Source: Paenibacillus polysaccharolyticus
GTDB taxonomy: Bacteria > Bacillota > Bacilli > Paenibacillales > Paenibacillaceae
Reading direction: 5' to 3'
Assembly: GCF_900102085.1 (NCBI RefSeq)
Contig: NZ_FMVM01000004.1
Location: 124,001-188,000, forward strand
DNA length: 64,000 nt
The number at the start of each line of letters is the position of its first letter. Within the stretch, counting starts at the first letter, position 1. This document shows, piece by piece, positions 53,327-61,818 of the stretch. The notes beneath the pieces are model-generated. The model did no database searches, was not told the origin of the DNA, and saw only the letters and a list, made by a program, of their open reading frames with translations. The translations under genes were made by a program, and so were the position numbers.

Positions 53327-54220
53327 ATGACACAATTAACTAAATCACCTGAAGAGATTAAAGTAGGGTTTATTGGAACAGGCGTTATGGGAAAAAGCAT
53401 GGCTGGTCACATTCAGCGTGCAGGCTACCCGCTTCATGTATACACGCGCACTGCCGCTAAGGCAGAAGCGCTCGTGAAGGAAGGAGCTGTTTGGCATGGA
53501 ACGCCTGCAGAACTGGCTGCTGCTTGTGATGTGATCATCACCATGGTCGGTTATCCCAAGGATGTCGAGGAGATTTATCTCGGGGAAGGCGGGCTTGTTG
53601 CTCATGCCCAATCAGGTTCAACCCTGATTGACATGACCACTTCCAGCCCGCTGCTGGCTGCACGCATCGCCGAAGCAGCGGAAGCCAAAGGTTTGCATGC
53701 CCTGGACGCGCCTGTATCCGGCGGCGATATCGGCGCACGGGACGGCAGGCTGTCCATTATGGTGGGTGGTGACGCGCAAGCTTTCGAAGCGGTGCGTCCG
53801 ATCTTTGAGCAGATGGGCACCAATATTGTGCTGCAAGGCAAGCCCGGCGCCGGGCAGCATACCAAAATGTGCAACCAGATTGCCATCGCCTCTGGCATGC
53901 TCGGCGTATGCGAAGCACTCGCCTATGCCAAGACGTCGGGACTGGACGCGGAGAATGTGCTGAAGAGTATTGCGACCGGTGCAGCCGGAAGCTGGTCCCT
54001 CAGCAACTTGGGCCCGCGCATGATCGCAGGCGATTATGAGCCTGGATTCTATGTGAAACATTTTATCAAAGACATGGGCATTGCACTGGAGTCTGCTCAA
54101 GCGATGGGCATGAACACACCGGGACTGGCTCTGGCGGAATCGCTCTATCAGGAAATATCGAAGAATGGCTTGGATGAGAAAGGTACACAAGTGCTGTACA
54201 CGTACTATCTCCAGGCGTAG
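53327..54220 (+). CDS. NAD(P)-dependent beta-hydroxyacid dehydrogenase (3-hydroxyisobutyrate type)
   Basis: AGGGAGGAAAC precedes the ATG. The 297-residue protein has the Rossmann motif GFIGTGVMGKSMAGHIQRAG (residues 14-33), the substrate motif DAPVSGGDIGARDGRLSIMV near 127-146 and the catalytic GKPGAGQHTKMCNQ with Lys185. These define the 3-hydroxyisobutyrate or tartronate semialdehyde reductase family. No pathway genes are adjacent, so the substrate is open. GC is higher than in its neighbours. Confidence 0.9.
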   Translation: MTQLTKSPEEIKVGFIGTGVMGKSMAGHIQRAGYPLHVYTRTAAKAEALVKEGAVWHGTPAELAAACDVIITMVGYPKDVEEIYLGEGGLVAHAQSGSTLIDMTTSSPLLAARIAEAAEAKGLHALDAPVSGGDIGARDGRLSIMVGGDAQAFEAVRPIFEQMGTNIVLQGKPGAGQHTKMCNQIAIASGMLGVCEALAYAKTSGLDAENVLKSIATGAAGSWSLSNLGPRMIAGDYEPGFYVKHFIKDMGIALESAQAMGMNTPGLALAESLYQEISKNGLDEKGTQVLYTYYLQA

Positions 54221-54240
54221 AAGATGAACATGGGAAGACA

Positions 54241-54286
54241 GCAGCGGACTCTTTGGCTTAGGAAAAAGGGGATGCTGCTTTTTCTT
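54241..54286 (+). terminator. Possible terminator
   Basis: AGCAGC and GCTGCT pair across a 28-base loop, with TTTTTCTTTAT directly after. The short stem makes it weak. Confidence 0.4.
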
Positions 54287-54529
54287 TATATATTGGAATT
54301 GAAGGGAACTTCATATGGATTTGATGTGCGTCTAAAGTCGCAGGTTTGGGTATATACTGTCGTGCGCATTTAACGAAACAATGAATTTGGCCAATGTCTC
54401 TTTATTTTTGTTCGACTTTATCCGACATAAGGTATAGAAGTTTTCATGTAAAAGGTACTAAACATCTACATAAACCATAATTCATAAGCCATATTTCATT
54501 AACCATTCCAAATAGAACGGAGCTTGCCC

Positions 54530-55270
54530 ATGTTCAAGAAAATTTGGTCTCTGTTCAAGACGCAGCCAGAGCTTGTGAGCCCGCTTACCGATTCTGTTGC
54601 AGCTTCGGCTCTGCCGCCAGTTACAGCAATTCCTCCCCGTCTGGCTCGTAGTCGGCGCAAAAAGAAGAAGTCTGAACCCGATTGGATCAGTACACCGCAA
54701 GAACCAACAACCGCTGAATTACTGCTTGGTTTGCCCAGTGAATATAAAGTGTTGAACGATCTGCTGGTTACCAATCCAAAGTCACGTTCGGGATATTCCC
54801 AGATTGATCATGTCGTGATTGGCCCGCGGGCGATCTTTGTCATCGAAACCCGGAATCTGACAACTGGAGAGATTCGTGGGGGCCGCCGCGAAGCGAATTG
54901 GTCCGTGAGCAGCAGCAGGGTCAAAATGTATAATCCGCTCATGCAACACCGCGCCCATGTTGAAGCGATTCAGGCACATCTCGGGGATTATAAGCGTGTT
55001 CGGCTGGTTTCCATGGTGACGTTCACGAATCGCTGTCGGATCAGTGTTGATCCAGCCGTAAGGTATGTCAATTCCGATGAAATGATTATTTATGATCATG
55101 AATTGGTGGAGACCATTCAGCGCAAAACGGAACGACTGGAAACAGAGCTTCCGGAGACCTTGTATCAAGAACAGGACACTCAGGCGATCTGGAACATGCT
55201 GAACACAGTAAATTCAACGGATCATCAGATTCGGGCCGAGCACATGGCGAAGGCTAAAGGAATTAAATAA
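54530..55270 (+). CDS. NERD domain protein
   Basis: CGGAG lies seven bases before ATG 54530. A polar, basic N-terminal region (ARSRRKKKKSEPD) is followed by a NERD domain from about residue 68: EYKVLNDLLVTNPKS, SGYSQIDHVVIGPRAIFVIE, TRNLTTGEIRGG. The usual E-x-K core reads IETRN, so the Lys is replaced and nuclease activity is doubtful. The C-terminal third is helical. A stand-alone protein with its own terminator. Confidence 0.8.
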   Translation: MFKKIWSLFKTQPELVSPLTDSVAASALPPVTAIPPRLARSRRKKKKSEPDWISTPQEPTTAELLLGLPSEYKVLNDLLVTNPKSRSGYSQIDHVVIGPRAIFVIETRNLTTGEIRGGRREANWSVSSSRVKMYNPLMQHRAHVEAIQAHLGDYKRVRLVSMVTFTNRCRISVDPAVRYVNSDEMIIYDHELVETIQRKTERLETELPETLYQEQDTQAIWNMLNTVNSTDHQIRAEHMAKAKGIK

Positions 55271-55337
55271 GTAATTATATAGACAATTAAATCGCCAGCA
55301 CACAGATTAACAAGTTAAGGTTCGCAAAAAACATGAA

Positions 55338-55392
55338 ACAGGGGTATTCCAGGCCATAGTGGCATTCTCCGGAATATCCCTGTTTGCGTTTT
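55338..55392. terminator. Bidirectional hairpin terminator
   Basis: ACAGGGGTATTCC pairs with GGAATATCCCTGT with one mismatch around a 20-base loop, followed by TTTGCGTTTTATTT. It lies between convergent genes. Confidence 0.75.
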
Positions 55393-55402
55393 ATTTTAAC
55401 CA

Positions 55403-56071
55403 TTAAGGTAAATGAAGCGTTTGAACATGGCTGGTGTGCATGAACCGCGCACTACCTTCAGCATCAATGAATTCAAGCAACTTGTCGTTGATACGTTTGA
55501 GCAATCCTGTCTGTTCGGGCTTGTAACCCAGATTTAAGATGACGAGTTCTCCTGCCATTTTTTGCAGCTGTTGATCGAGTGTGCGAGAGAGTGAGATGGA
55601 TGATGGCTGTATGGGGAAATGTTGATGTTCCATCGCGAATGGTCTGCTATTGGAGGGAGAAGGGATTATATATTTCAGATGATGGATGGAAACATAAACC
55701 GAATGATGCAACGGAGAATAGAAGATAAAATAATCGTTCATGATGCTGGTAATATAACCGTGTAGCGTTCGCTGACCAATGGAAATTTCACTAAATCTTC
55801 CGCGAGCATTCATTAGTACTTTTCGATAAGAGATGTTGTCATGGTCCATTTCGGGATCGGGTGCAGGTACGTTCAGGCTAGTCGAAGTTTCTTCTGATTT
55901 CGTAAAATGCAATGTTTGAATATGATGAAGCGGCACATAAATGTAGCGCTGATTCCCATAGACAACGATGATATCTTCTCCTGCATCAATGACCTCGCCC
56001 TGAATAGGCAACTTGCAGCCGGACAATTCAAACTCTATCGTTTTACCTAACCACGTCGTTGCAGATTTCAC
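55403..56071 (-). CDS. DUF2642-like repeat protein, possible spore-coat protein
   Basis: The start is GTG 56071, six bases behind GAGGAGG. The 222-residue protein contains three short beta-barrel-type repeats: TIEFELSGCKLPIQGEVIDA with YIYVPLHHIQTLHF; ARGRFSEISIGQRTLHGYIT with YVSIHHLKYI; and the C-terminal GELVILNLGYKPEQTGLLKR with THVQ-like HVQTLHL. The recurring ending HHIxTLxF is also seen in CotB-type repeats nearby. DUF2642 proteins are often spore associated. No signal peptide. Confidence 0.6.
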   Translation of the reverse strand: MKSATTWLGKTIEFELSGCKLPIQGEVIDAGEDIIVVYGNQRYIYVPLHHIQTLHFTKSEETSTSLNVPAPDPEMDHDNISYRKVLMNARGRFSEISIGQRTLHGYITSIMNDYFIFYSPLHHSVYVSIHHLKYIIPSPSNSRPFAMEHQHFPIQPSSISLSRTLDQQLQKMAGELVILNLGYKPEQTGLLKRINDKLLEFIDAEGSARFMHTSHVQTLHLP

Positions 56072-56084
56072 AGTATACCTCCTC

Positions 56085-57446
56085 TCAATACAGCATAGCC
56101 ACCCAGATATATAAGGAAAATAGGCTGATAATTAAACTGATGGGTATCACAATGAAGGTTACTTTCATATACTGTTTCCATGAGACCCGAATATGGTGGG
56201 TCCGTAATATATACATCCAGATTAAGGTGGCAAGCGTGCCTATGGGTGTTAATAATGCTCCGATGTCACTGCCTAGTATATTAGCGAGATATGCTAGATG
56301 AAGTTGAGTATCGCTCAAATGAAGGTCTGTAACAGCGAATGTTCCAATCATGACCGAGGGCAAGTTGTTGAACAAATTAGACAGCACCGTTAGTAATAAC
56401 CCGGATACAGCAATCAGACTGGCATTGCCTCTTTCGGCAATCGGGCCTGTAAATTCGGTAATCCATGTTGTCATCCCGGCTCGGTGAAGACTGTCCACAA
56501 TAATATAAATGCTGAAGGCAAAGAGAAGAATATGCCACGGCGTCTGTGTGACGACATCTTTCAGTCCTGATCGTGTACGATACCACCGTACAGCAAGCAT
56601 CAGAACCACACCGGTAATGGCGACGATTTCCATGTGTATACCGATCTGCTCAGCCAGAAAGTATCCTGCCCGGATGAACACAACAATCCCGATACAGACA
56701 CGGAACAACCACCAGTCTACATTCGTTTTGGAGTTATCCGATTCAGATTCTGTGGTCTGCAGTGGATGATAGCCTGATCCAGATGAACTTTGCATGGATA
56801 CGGGGAACTGATGAATAACTTTGGGTATGCTTCTGCGAAAATAATAGAGTAACAGCAAAGTCATAGCGATAATTCCCAGCATGGATGGTACAAACATCAT
56901 CTGAGTATAGGTGTTCAGGTTTAATCCAACCATCTTTAAAGCAATCAGGTTAGCGAGATTACTGAGTCCGATCGGAGCGCTGGAAGCTGTAGCGATGAGT
57001 GCACCAGAGATGAGGTAGGGCAACTGCTGATGAATTTTGAGACGTAACATAGAACAGATTCGAATGATGATGGGGGTAGTGATCAGAATGCTACCGTCGT
57101 TGTTGAAGAAGATGGTCATGAGAAAACAAAGTAATAGAATCAGCCAGAACAATCGGAAGCCGGAACCTCTTGCCTTTTCAATCATGTTCACAGCGATCCA
57201 GCGAAAGAAGCCGATGCTATCCAGAATAATGGACATGACAATGGTGGAAAGAATCGTAATCGCTGCGCCAGATACAATTTCGAAAATGCCCAGGATATGC
57301 CCCAAACTGCTTACACCGGTCAGGATAAGAAGCAGCGCGCCAAGCGAAGTGGGAATAGATTCATTTAATCCGCCAGGCCGCCACATCAGGAAAATGACAG
57401 TGATGATAAATACCCCGAAGGTTAACCACAACTGGTAATCAGGCAT
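56085..57446 (-). CDS. ArsB/NhaD-superfamily ion transporter
   Basis: The ATG directly follows the stop of a 47-codon ORF, with GGGAGGTGA ending 11 bases upstream inside that ORF. The 453-residue protein has about eleven helices with features of the ion-transporter superfamily: MTIFFNNDGSILITTPIIIR (about 112-131), IATASSAPIGLSNLANLIAL and the second-half counterpart LFNNLPSVMIGTFAVTDLHL. The substrate could be arsenite, sodium or dicarboxylate; no arsR or arsC is nearby, so arsenic is unproven. Confidence 0.8.
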   Translation of the reverse strand: MPDYQLWLTFGVFIITVIFLMWRPGGLNESIPTSLGALLLILTGVSSLGHILGIFEIVSGAAITILSTIVMSIILDSIGFFRWIAVNMIEKARGSGFRLFWLILLLCFLMTIFFNNDGSILITTPIIIRICSMLRLKIHQQLPYLISGALIATASSAPIGLSNLANLIALKMVGLNLNTYTQMMFVPSMLGIIAMTLLLLYYFRRSIPKVIHQFPVSMQSSSGSGYHPLQTTESESDNSKTNVDWWLFRVCIGIVVFIRAGYFLAEQIGIHMEIVAITGVVLMLAVRWYRTRSGLKDVVTQTPWHILLFAFSIYIIVDSLHRAGMTTWITEFTGPIAERGNASLIAVSGLLLTVLSNLFNNLPSVMIGTFAVTDLHLSDTQLHLAYLANILGSDIGALLTPIGTLATLIWMYILRTHHIRVSWKQYMKVTFIVIPISLIISLFSLYIWVAMLY

Positions 57447-57590
57447 TTACTGTGATTCACCTCCCAGGGGGAGAAGTCCTTGTGAAGACTGTTTCAGATG
57501 TTCATGAGTCGAAGTGGGCCTGCCCGGCATAACAATCCAATACAAAGGCACACCTGTCAAGACGATTGCGATAAAGATCAGCATGATCAT
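57447..57590 (-). CDS. 47-residue membrane peptide coupled to the transporter gene
   Basis: On the minus strand AAAGGGGGG precedes ATG 57590 (with a second ATG at 57584). The peptide has one hydrophobic helix (MLIFIAIVLTGVPLYWIVM) and a polar tail (TSTHEHLKQSSQGLLPLG). Its TAA lies immediately before the transporter ATG with no gap, and it contains the transporter ribosome binding site. This arrangement suggests translational coupling or an accessory subunit. Confidence 0.5.
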   Translation of the reverse strand: MIMLIFIAIVLTGVPLYWIVMPGRPTSTHEHLKQSSQGLLPLGGESQ

Positions 57591-57636
57591 TCCCCCCTTT
57601 AAACTGGTAGTAACTTAGCTTCTTGTTGTCCTCTAA

Positions 57637-58329
57637 TTAACGTTTGCCACCAGACTTATTTCCGCGAGATTGATTTCCCCGTGATTTGTTACCACCGGAC
57701 TTGTTACCACCCGATTTATTCCCGTGAGACTGATTGCCACGCGACTTGTTGTTGCCCGATTTATTTCCCTGTGATTTGTTACCGCACGCTTGGTTGCCTG
57801 CACTGCGATTCCCTTGGGAACGATTGCCGCCAGACTGCGTATTTTGTGTTTTATTCCCTTGGCTTGTGTTTTTACTGTTGTTGCCGCTGTTATTGCTATT
57901 GTTGTTGTTGCTACTTCCACGAACCAGGGAGACGGATTTCACATGTTGTAAAGGAATGCGGATGATCTCCTGATTTTTCATCGTCAGAATTAATTGACTC
58001 TGGTTGGCATCGGCCAGGATGCCTTCCACTTTTTCCGGGCCTCCGCGGTTGATCTGTACAGGACGGAAGCGAAGTGCCTGCATAACGCCAAGGAATGTGT
58101 TCGCCGGAATCGGATTCCCCATAGGTCCTCTGGCTCCGCCGGAACGACCTGTGTCAGTAATACTTTTGACATGAGCATCATTCACATACACCATACCTTC
58201 TTTGCAGCTCACAGCCATGTAGTCCCAGCGTACATCCATTAATGTGCCTTGGATTGAATCGGGTCCACCACGATTAATCTTGACTTCTCTTCCAACCAAA
58301 CCTCTCATTCCCTGACCATTCATAGACAT
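57637..58329 (-). CDS. cotB: CotB-like spore outer-coat protein
   Basis: GGGAAGGGGC lies seven to eight bases before ATG 58329; in-frame ATGs further upstream (58440, 58455) lack a ribosome binding site. Two repeats, REVKINRGGPDSIQGTLMDV...HVKSIT and RPVQINRGGPEKVEGILADA...LQHVKSVSL, match the B. subtilis CotB repeats (INRGGPEAIEGILVDN there). The C-terminal 80 residues are a low-complexity run of Asn, Lys, Ser and Gly units such as GGNKSRGNQSRGNKSGG, comparable to the Ser/Lys-rich CotB tail that CotH phosphorylates. A cotH gene lies divergently next door. Confidence 0.72.
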   Translation of the reverse strand: MSMNGQGMRGLVGREVKINRGGPDSIQGTLMDVRWDYMAVSCKEGMVYVNDAHVKSITDTGRSGGARGPMGNPIPANTFLGVMQALRFRPVQINRGGPEKVEGILADANQSQLILTMKNQEIIRIPLQHVKSVSLVRGSSNNNNSNNSGNNSKNTSQGNKTQNTQSGGNRSQGNRSAGNQACGNKSQGNKSGNNKSRGNQSHGNKSGGNKSGGNKSRGNQSRGNKSGGKR

Positions 58330-58682
58330 TGTATTTTGCCCCTTCCCAGATATAAGTTCAGATAGGCCGCTGACGGTTGTTCGTTGATGTTTGTTGAATC
58401 CCTGCCACTCGTCATTGGAGTCTGTCTGTAGTTTAATCATATGTGTACCTAGCATCTGAGGAACCAGCAGACAACCATTTGTATAGTAAATTGGCAGTAA
58501 TCTATGAGAAAAATGGTAATTTATAGATTGGTGTGATATGTTTTCAGCGAATTTACAATGTGACTTCGCGGATGGTTCCACAAATGGGCTGTGCATTCGC
58601 CCTTACGGTCTGCTGTGCTTGTGCATAGGATGATGTAATAGCCTACGGGCTTAACTCACAGGTGACCGAAAGGCGGATGGAA
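58330..58682. other. Divergent cotB-cotH intergenic region
   Basis: About 350 bases separate the preferred starts. The leftward frame stays open upstream to 58596 without a ribosome binding site, so part of this could belong to a longer CotB. Mother-cell (SigK/GerE) promoters are expected here, but I cannot mark them with confidence. Confidence 0.4.
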
Positions 58683-59735
58683 ATGACTCTACCTGTCTAC
58701 CACATCCATGTGTCGACGAATGAATACCAGCGATTAACATCGAACATATGGTCAGAAGCGTTTGTGAACGGCACGATGCAGATGGACGGCAAGCAGCTTC
58801 CCATTCGAATTCGGTACCGGGGTGGGCATACACGCGCTTATGAGAAAAAATCATTTGAGATTCGCACGGCAAGCCGTACGTTCCACTTCAATGCGGAATA
58901 CGATGACCCTTCACTGTTACGGAACGCACTTTCATTTCAGTTCTTTGAGTCCATTCGAGTTCCGGCACCTGCTACGCGCCACTGTGTGCTGTATCTCAAT
59001 GATCAACTCGCAGGGGTGTATGTAAGAATTGAAGGCGTAAAATCTTCTTATTTTCGCCAGCGGAGAATGCCTGTTCGGAGTATTTTCTATGCCGTCAACG
59101 ACAACGCCAATTTTGCATTATCAACCGGATCAACTCATTCAGAAAACAGCCAGTTATCTGGATACAGCCTGATCCGCGGCAATACAGAGGACCGCCGAAG
59201 GCTACGCAGGTTTATTCAACAATTGAATATGAAGTCCAAGATGGATCTGTTTCGTTTTTTACAATCGCGGGTGGATATTGATAACTATTTACGATGGTTG
59301 AGCGGGGCTGTGCTGACAGGCAACTTCGACGGCTTCCATCAGAACTATACATGGTACGAAAAAGTGAAAAGTGGAAAATACGGTATCCTACCTTGGGATT
59401 ACGAAGGGACTTGGGGGAGAAATTGTTACGGCGCCAAGGTCAATCCGAATCTGGTTCGCATTCAGGGGTACAATAAACTTACGGGGCGTTTGCTCGCATT
59501 CCGCACATTCCGTGAGCAGTATAAGAAGCTGATGAAACAGCATTTGGAGGGTACCTTTACGGAGAAAAGAATCATGCCGTTAGTATATCGATTACACGAG
59601 GGAATTCGGGAAGATGTAGGGAACGACCCTTATATGAAGTGGCCCATGAATGTCTTTCTGAATGAACCGGAGAAGATTCGCACGTATGTGAGAGAGCGCC
59701 GTGAGTACGTGGGCACCGCGTTGAAACAGCTGTAA
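58683..59735 (+). CDS. cotH: CotH-family spore coat protein kinase
   Basis: ATG 58683 lies six bases after AAGGCGG; GTG 58662 and ATG 58677 are less well placed. The 350-residue protein has the CotH-kinase features: IRIRYRGGHTRAYEKKSFEI (residues 41-60, Lys55/56), GNFDGFHQNYTWY (Asp216, Asn221) and GILPWDYEGTWG (Asp239), corresponding to the nucleotide-binding Lys, catalytic Asp and metal Asp. In B. subtilis CotH phosphorylates the tails of CotB and CotG. The divergent cotB-like gene with a Ser-rich tail is the obvious substrate. Confidence 0.85.
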   Translation: MTLPVYHIHVSTNEYQRLTSNIWSEAFVNGTMQMDGKQLPIRIRYRGGHTRAYEKKSFEIRTASRTFHFNAEYDDPSLLRNALSFQFFESIRVPAPATRHCVLYLNDQLAGVYVRIEGVKSSYFRQRRMPVRSIFYAVNDNANFALSTGSTHSENSQLSGYSLIRGNTEDRRRLRRFIQQLNMKSKMDLFRFLQSRVDIDNYLRWLSGAVLTGNFDGFHQNYTWYEKVKSGKYGILPWDYEGTWGRNCYGAKVNPNLVRIQGYNKLTGRLLAFRTFREQYKKLMKQHLEGTFTEKRIMPLVYRLHEGIREDVGNDPYMKWPMNVFLNEPEKIRTYVRERREYVGTALKQL

Positions 59736-59736
59736 A

Positions 59737-59777
59737 AGGATGCCCAGGCAACGGGCGACGCTGCCTCGGGTATTTTT
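59737..59777 (+). terminator. Rho-independent terminator
   Basis: ATGCCCAGGCA pairs imperfectly with TGCCTCGGGTAT around an 11-base loop, then TTTTTA. Confidence 0.7.
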
Positions 59778-60003
59778 ACTTTGATTAAGCCAGCATGTTC
59801 TTCAGGATTCGATTGCAGGTTAAAATTTGAGGTTAATACTAAGAATGAGAAGAACATAACGGTGTGCAGATGGAAAATGCGATATAATAGTCGTATTGGT
59901 TACGTGAAATTTTACATAGCTTTAAAGAAAGAGAATAACGGAGCTGATGGTGTGATTGTAATGCAGTATCGCCAGTAACGTGCTCCGGGCCGGAGGAATG
60001 GGA

Positions 60004-61818
60004 ATGCTCAAGCTGTTCGTTCACTTGAAAAAGTACCGGGTCGCCGCCATTGCAGCGTTAGTTATGATGCTGATTGAATTAACGGTGGAGCTGGCTCAGC
60101 CTTATCTGATCTCCAAAATCATTGATAATGGTATTCAGCAGGGAGATCTGGGTGTCGTTTGGATGTGGGGTGGTGTACTGGTTGGTAGTGCGGTTATCGC
60201 GTTCGCGGCCGGGATTGCAAGTTCATTTTTTGCCTCGCATGCGAGTCTTGGGTTTGGGTACGATCTGAGAGAGAAATTGTATGACAAGATGCAAACGTTT
60301 TCCTATGCCGTGTTCAACCGTTTTGCGACATCATCGCTCATCACACGATTAACCGGGGATGTGACCCAGGTGCAGGATACCATCTTTATGAGTCTTCGCT
60401 TCATGACCCGTGTTCCGCTTGTAGTGATTGGGAGCATGATTATGGCAGTGGTGGTCAGTCCGAGGCTGGGATTGTTGCTTGTTGTTATGGTGCCGGTGTT
60501 GCTTGTTGTTGTGATCTGGATGATTAAAAAGGCAGCGCTGCTGTTCCGCAATGTGCAGCGCAGACTGGATGCCGTGAACGGTGTCATCCAGGAGAATCTG
60601 ACAGGCATCCGGCTTATCCGTGTTTTTGTACGGATGGGCCACGAGATTGAACGCTTTGCCAGCTTCAGCGGCAAGCTGATGAAAGGCACGATCTCCGCGC
60701 TTCGCCTGACGGAGACCACGATGCCATTCATGCTGCTGATGATGAACGGTTGTATTATCGCCGTGCTTTGGTTTGGACGAAAGGATATCGTATCAGGTTC
60801 GGCAACCGTGGGTGAAGTCGTTGCGGTTATTAACTATTTGCTACGTACCATTGGAGCGATGTCGGCACTGTCATGGATTTTGGTCACCTTTTCCCGGGCG
60901 AGCGCTTCAGCACAGCGTCTGAATGAAGTGTTTGAAACCGAGGATACGTCAGAGACGGAGCGTACGGGTCAACGGGAACAGGCCGGACACACGGATACCC
61001 AAAGTTCATTGAATCATGTGCATAGCTATGGCTCCGATCAGCATAAGCAGGAGCAGCGTACCGTACAAGGTGAAGTTGAGTTCCGCAGAGTGGGTTTCAG
61101 TTATCCCAACAGCGAGATTAAAGTGCTGGAAGATATTACGTTCTCTGCAAAAGCAGGTGAGCGGATTGCGATTATGGGAGCTACCGGATCAGGAAAATCC
61201 TCGCTGGTGCAACTCATTCCACGTTTGTATACGGAAGAACAAGGTGAGGTGCGCATTGATGCTACAGATGCATCCGAGCTGGATCTGCCGACCCTTCGTA
61301 AAGCGATTGGTTATGTTCCTCAGGAAGTCGTACTGTTCACGGGTTCTGTGCGTGAAAACATTGCTTGGGGACGAGAAGATGCCACGATGGAAGAGATTGT
61401 GGAAGCGGCCAAGCGGGCTCAGATCCATGAGACCATTGAGCAGTTGCCGAACGGGTATGATACGTTGCTCGGTCAGAGGGGGGTTAACCTTTCGGGCGGA
61501 CAAAAGCAGCGCCTCTCCATTGCGAGAGCTTTGGTACGTCGTCCAAGCATACTTATTCTGGATGACAGCACAAGTGCACTCGATGTAGCTACTGAAGGCA
61601 GACTTCTAGATGCACTTGAAGATCTCTCCTGCACAACGTTTCTGATTACACAGAAGATCAGTTCAACCACTTCGGCCGATCTGATTCTGCTCCTGGATGA
61701 TGGACGATTGATTGGACAGGGGAAACACGAAGACTTGATGGAGTCGTCGGAGTTATACCGCCGAATTCATGAATCACAATATGGGGAGGGCGCACAGTAT
61801 GTTCAAAGCACTCATTGA
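60004..61818 (+). CDS. ABC exporter half-transporter, degenerate-site subunit (BmrC/YheI-like)
   Basis: ATG 60004 is seven bases after GGAGG. The 604-residue protein has six N-terminal helices (about 14-300) and an ATPase domain with Walker A GATGSGKSS (about 391), the intact signature LSGGQKQRLS (about 496) and Walker B ILILDDSTSALD (about 517). There the catalytic Glu is Asp, as in the non-canonical half of heterodimeric exporters such as BmrCD. A linker rich in Thr, Gln and His (about 325-350) precedes the ATPase. It overlaps the next gene by 20 bases; together they form a multidrug or lipid exporter. Confidence 0.88.
   Translation: MLKLFVHLKKYRVAAIAALVMMLIELTVELAQPYLISKIIDNGIQQGDLGVVWMWGGVLVGSAVIAFAAGIASSFFASHASLGFGYDLREKLYDKMQTFSYAVFNRFATSSLITRLTGDVTQVQDTIFMSLRFMTRVPLVVIGSMIMAVVVSPRLGLLLVVMVPVLLVVVIWMIKKAALLFRNVQRRLDAVNGVIQENLTGIRLIRVFVRMGHEIERFASFSGKLMKGTISALRLTETTMPFMLLMMNGCIIAVLWFGRKDIVSGSATVGEVVAVINYLLRTIGAMSALSWILVTFSRASASAQRLNEVFETEDTSETERTGQREQAGHTDTQSSLNHVHSYGSDQHKQEQRTVQGEVEFRRVGFSYPNSEIKVLEDITFSAKAGERIAIMGATGSGKSSLVQLIPRLYTEEQGEVRIDATDASELDLPTLRKAIGYVPQEVVLFTGSVRENIAWGREDATMEEIVEAAKRAQIHETIEQLPNGYDTLLGQRGVNLSGGQKQRLSIARALVRRPSILILDDSTSALDVATEGRLLDALEDLSCTTFLITQKISSTTSADLILLLDDGRLIGQGKHEDLMESSELYRRIHESQYGEGAQYVQSTH

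Noticed and set aside
56085..57446. Calling the transporter arsB
   Set aside because: It has ion-transporter-superfamily features, but no arsR, arsC or arsenic-specific context is nearby, so the symbol is withheld.
57640..57850. Short regular repeats considered as a CRISPR array
   Set aside because: The repeats are coding units of about 15-30 bases in the cotB tail, without unique spacers or cas genes.
57681..57973. Cys/Leu-rich plus-strand ORFs opposite the cotB tail
   Set aside because: They mirror the Asn/Lys/Ser/Gly repeats of the real gene on the minus strand, and their composition is not protein-like.
59781..59978. 65-codon ORF before the ABC exporter genes as a BmrB-like leader
   Set aside because: It starts at a TTG without a ribosome binding site and overlaps the cotH terminator. 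Any promoter near the TATAAT at 59883 would start transcription inside it. Only the five-codon ORF at its end was kept as a possibility.
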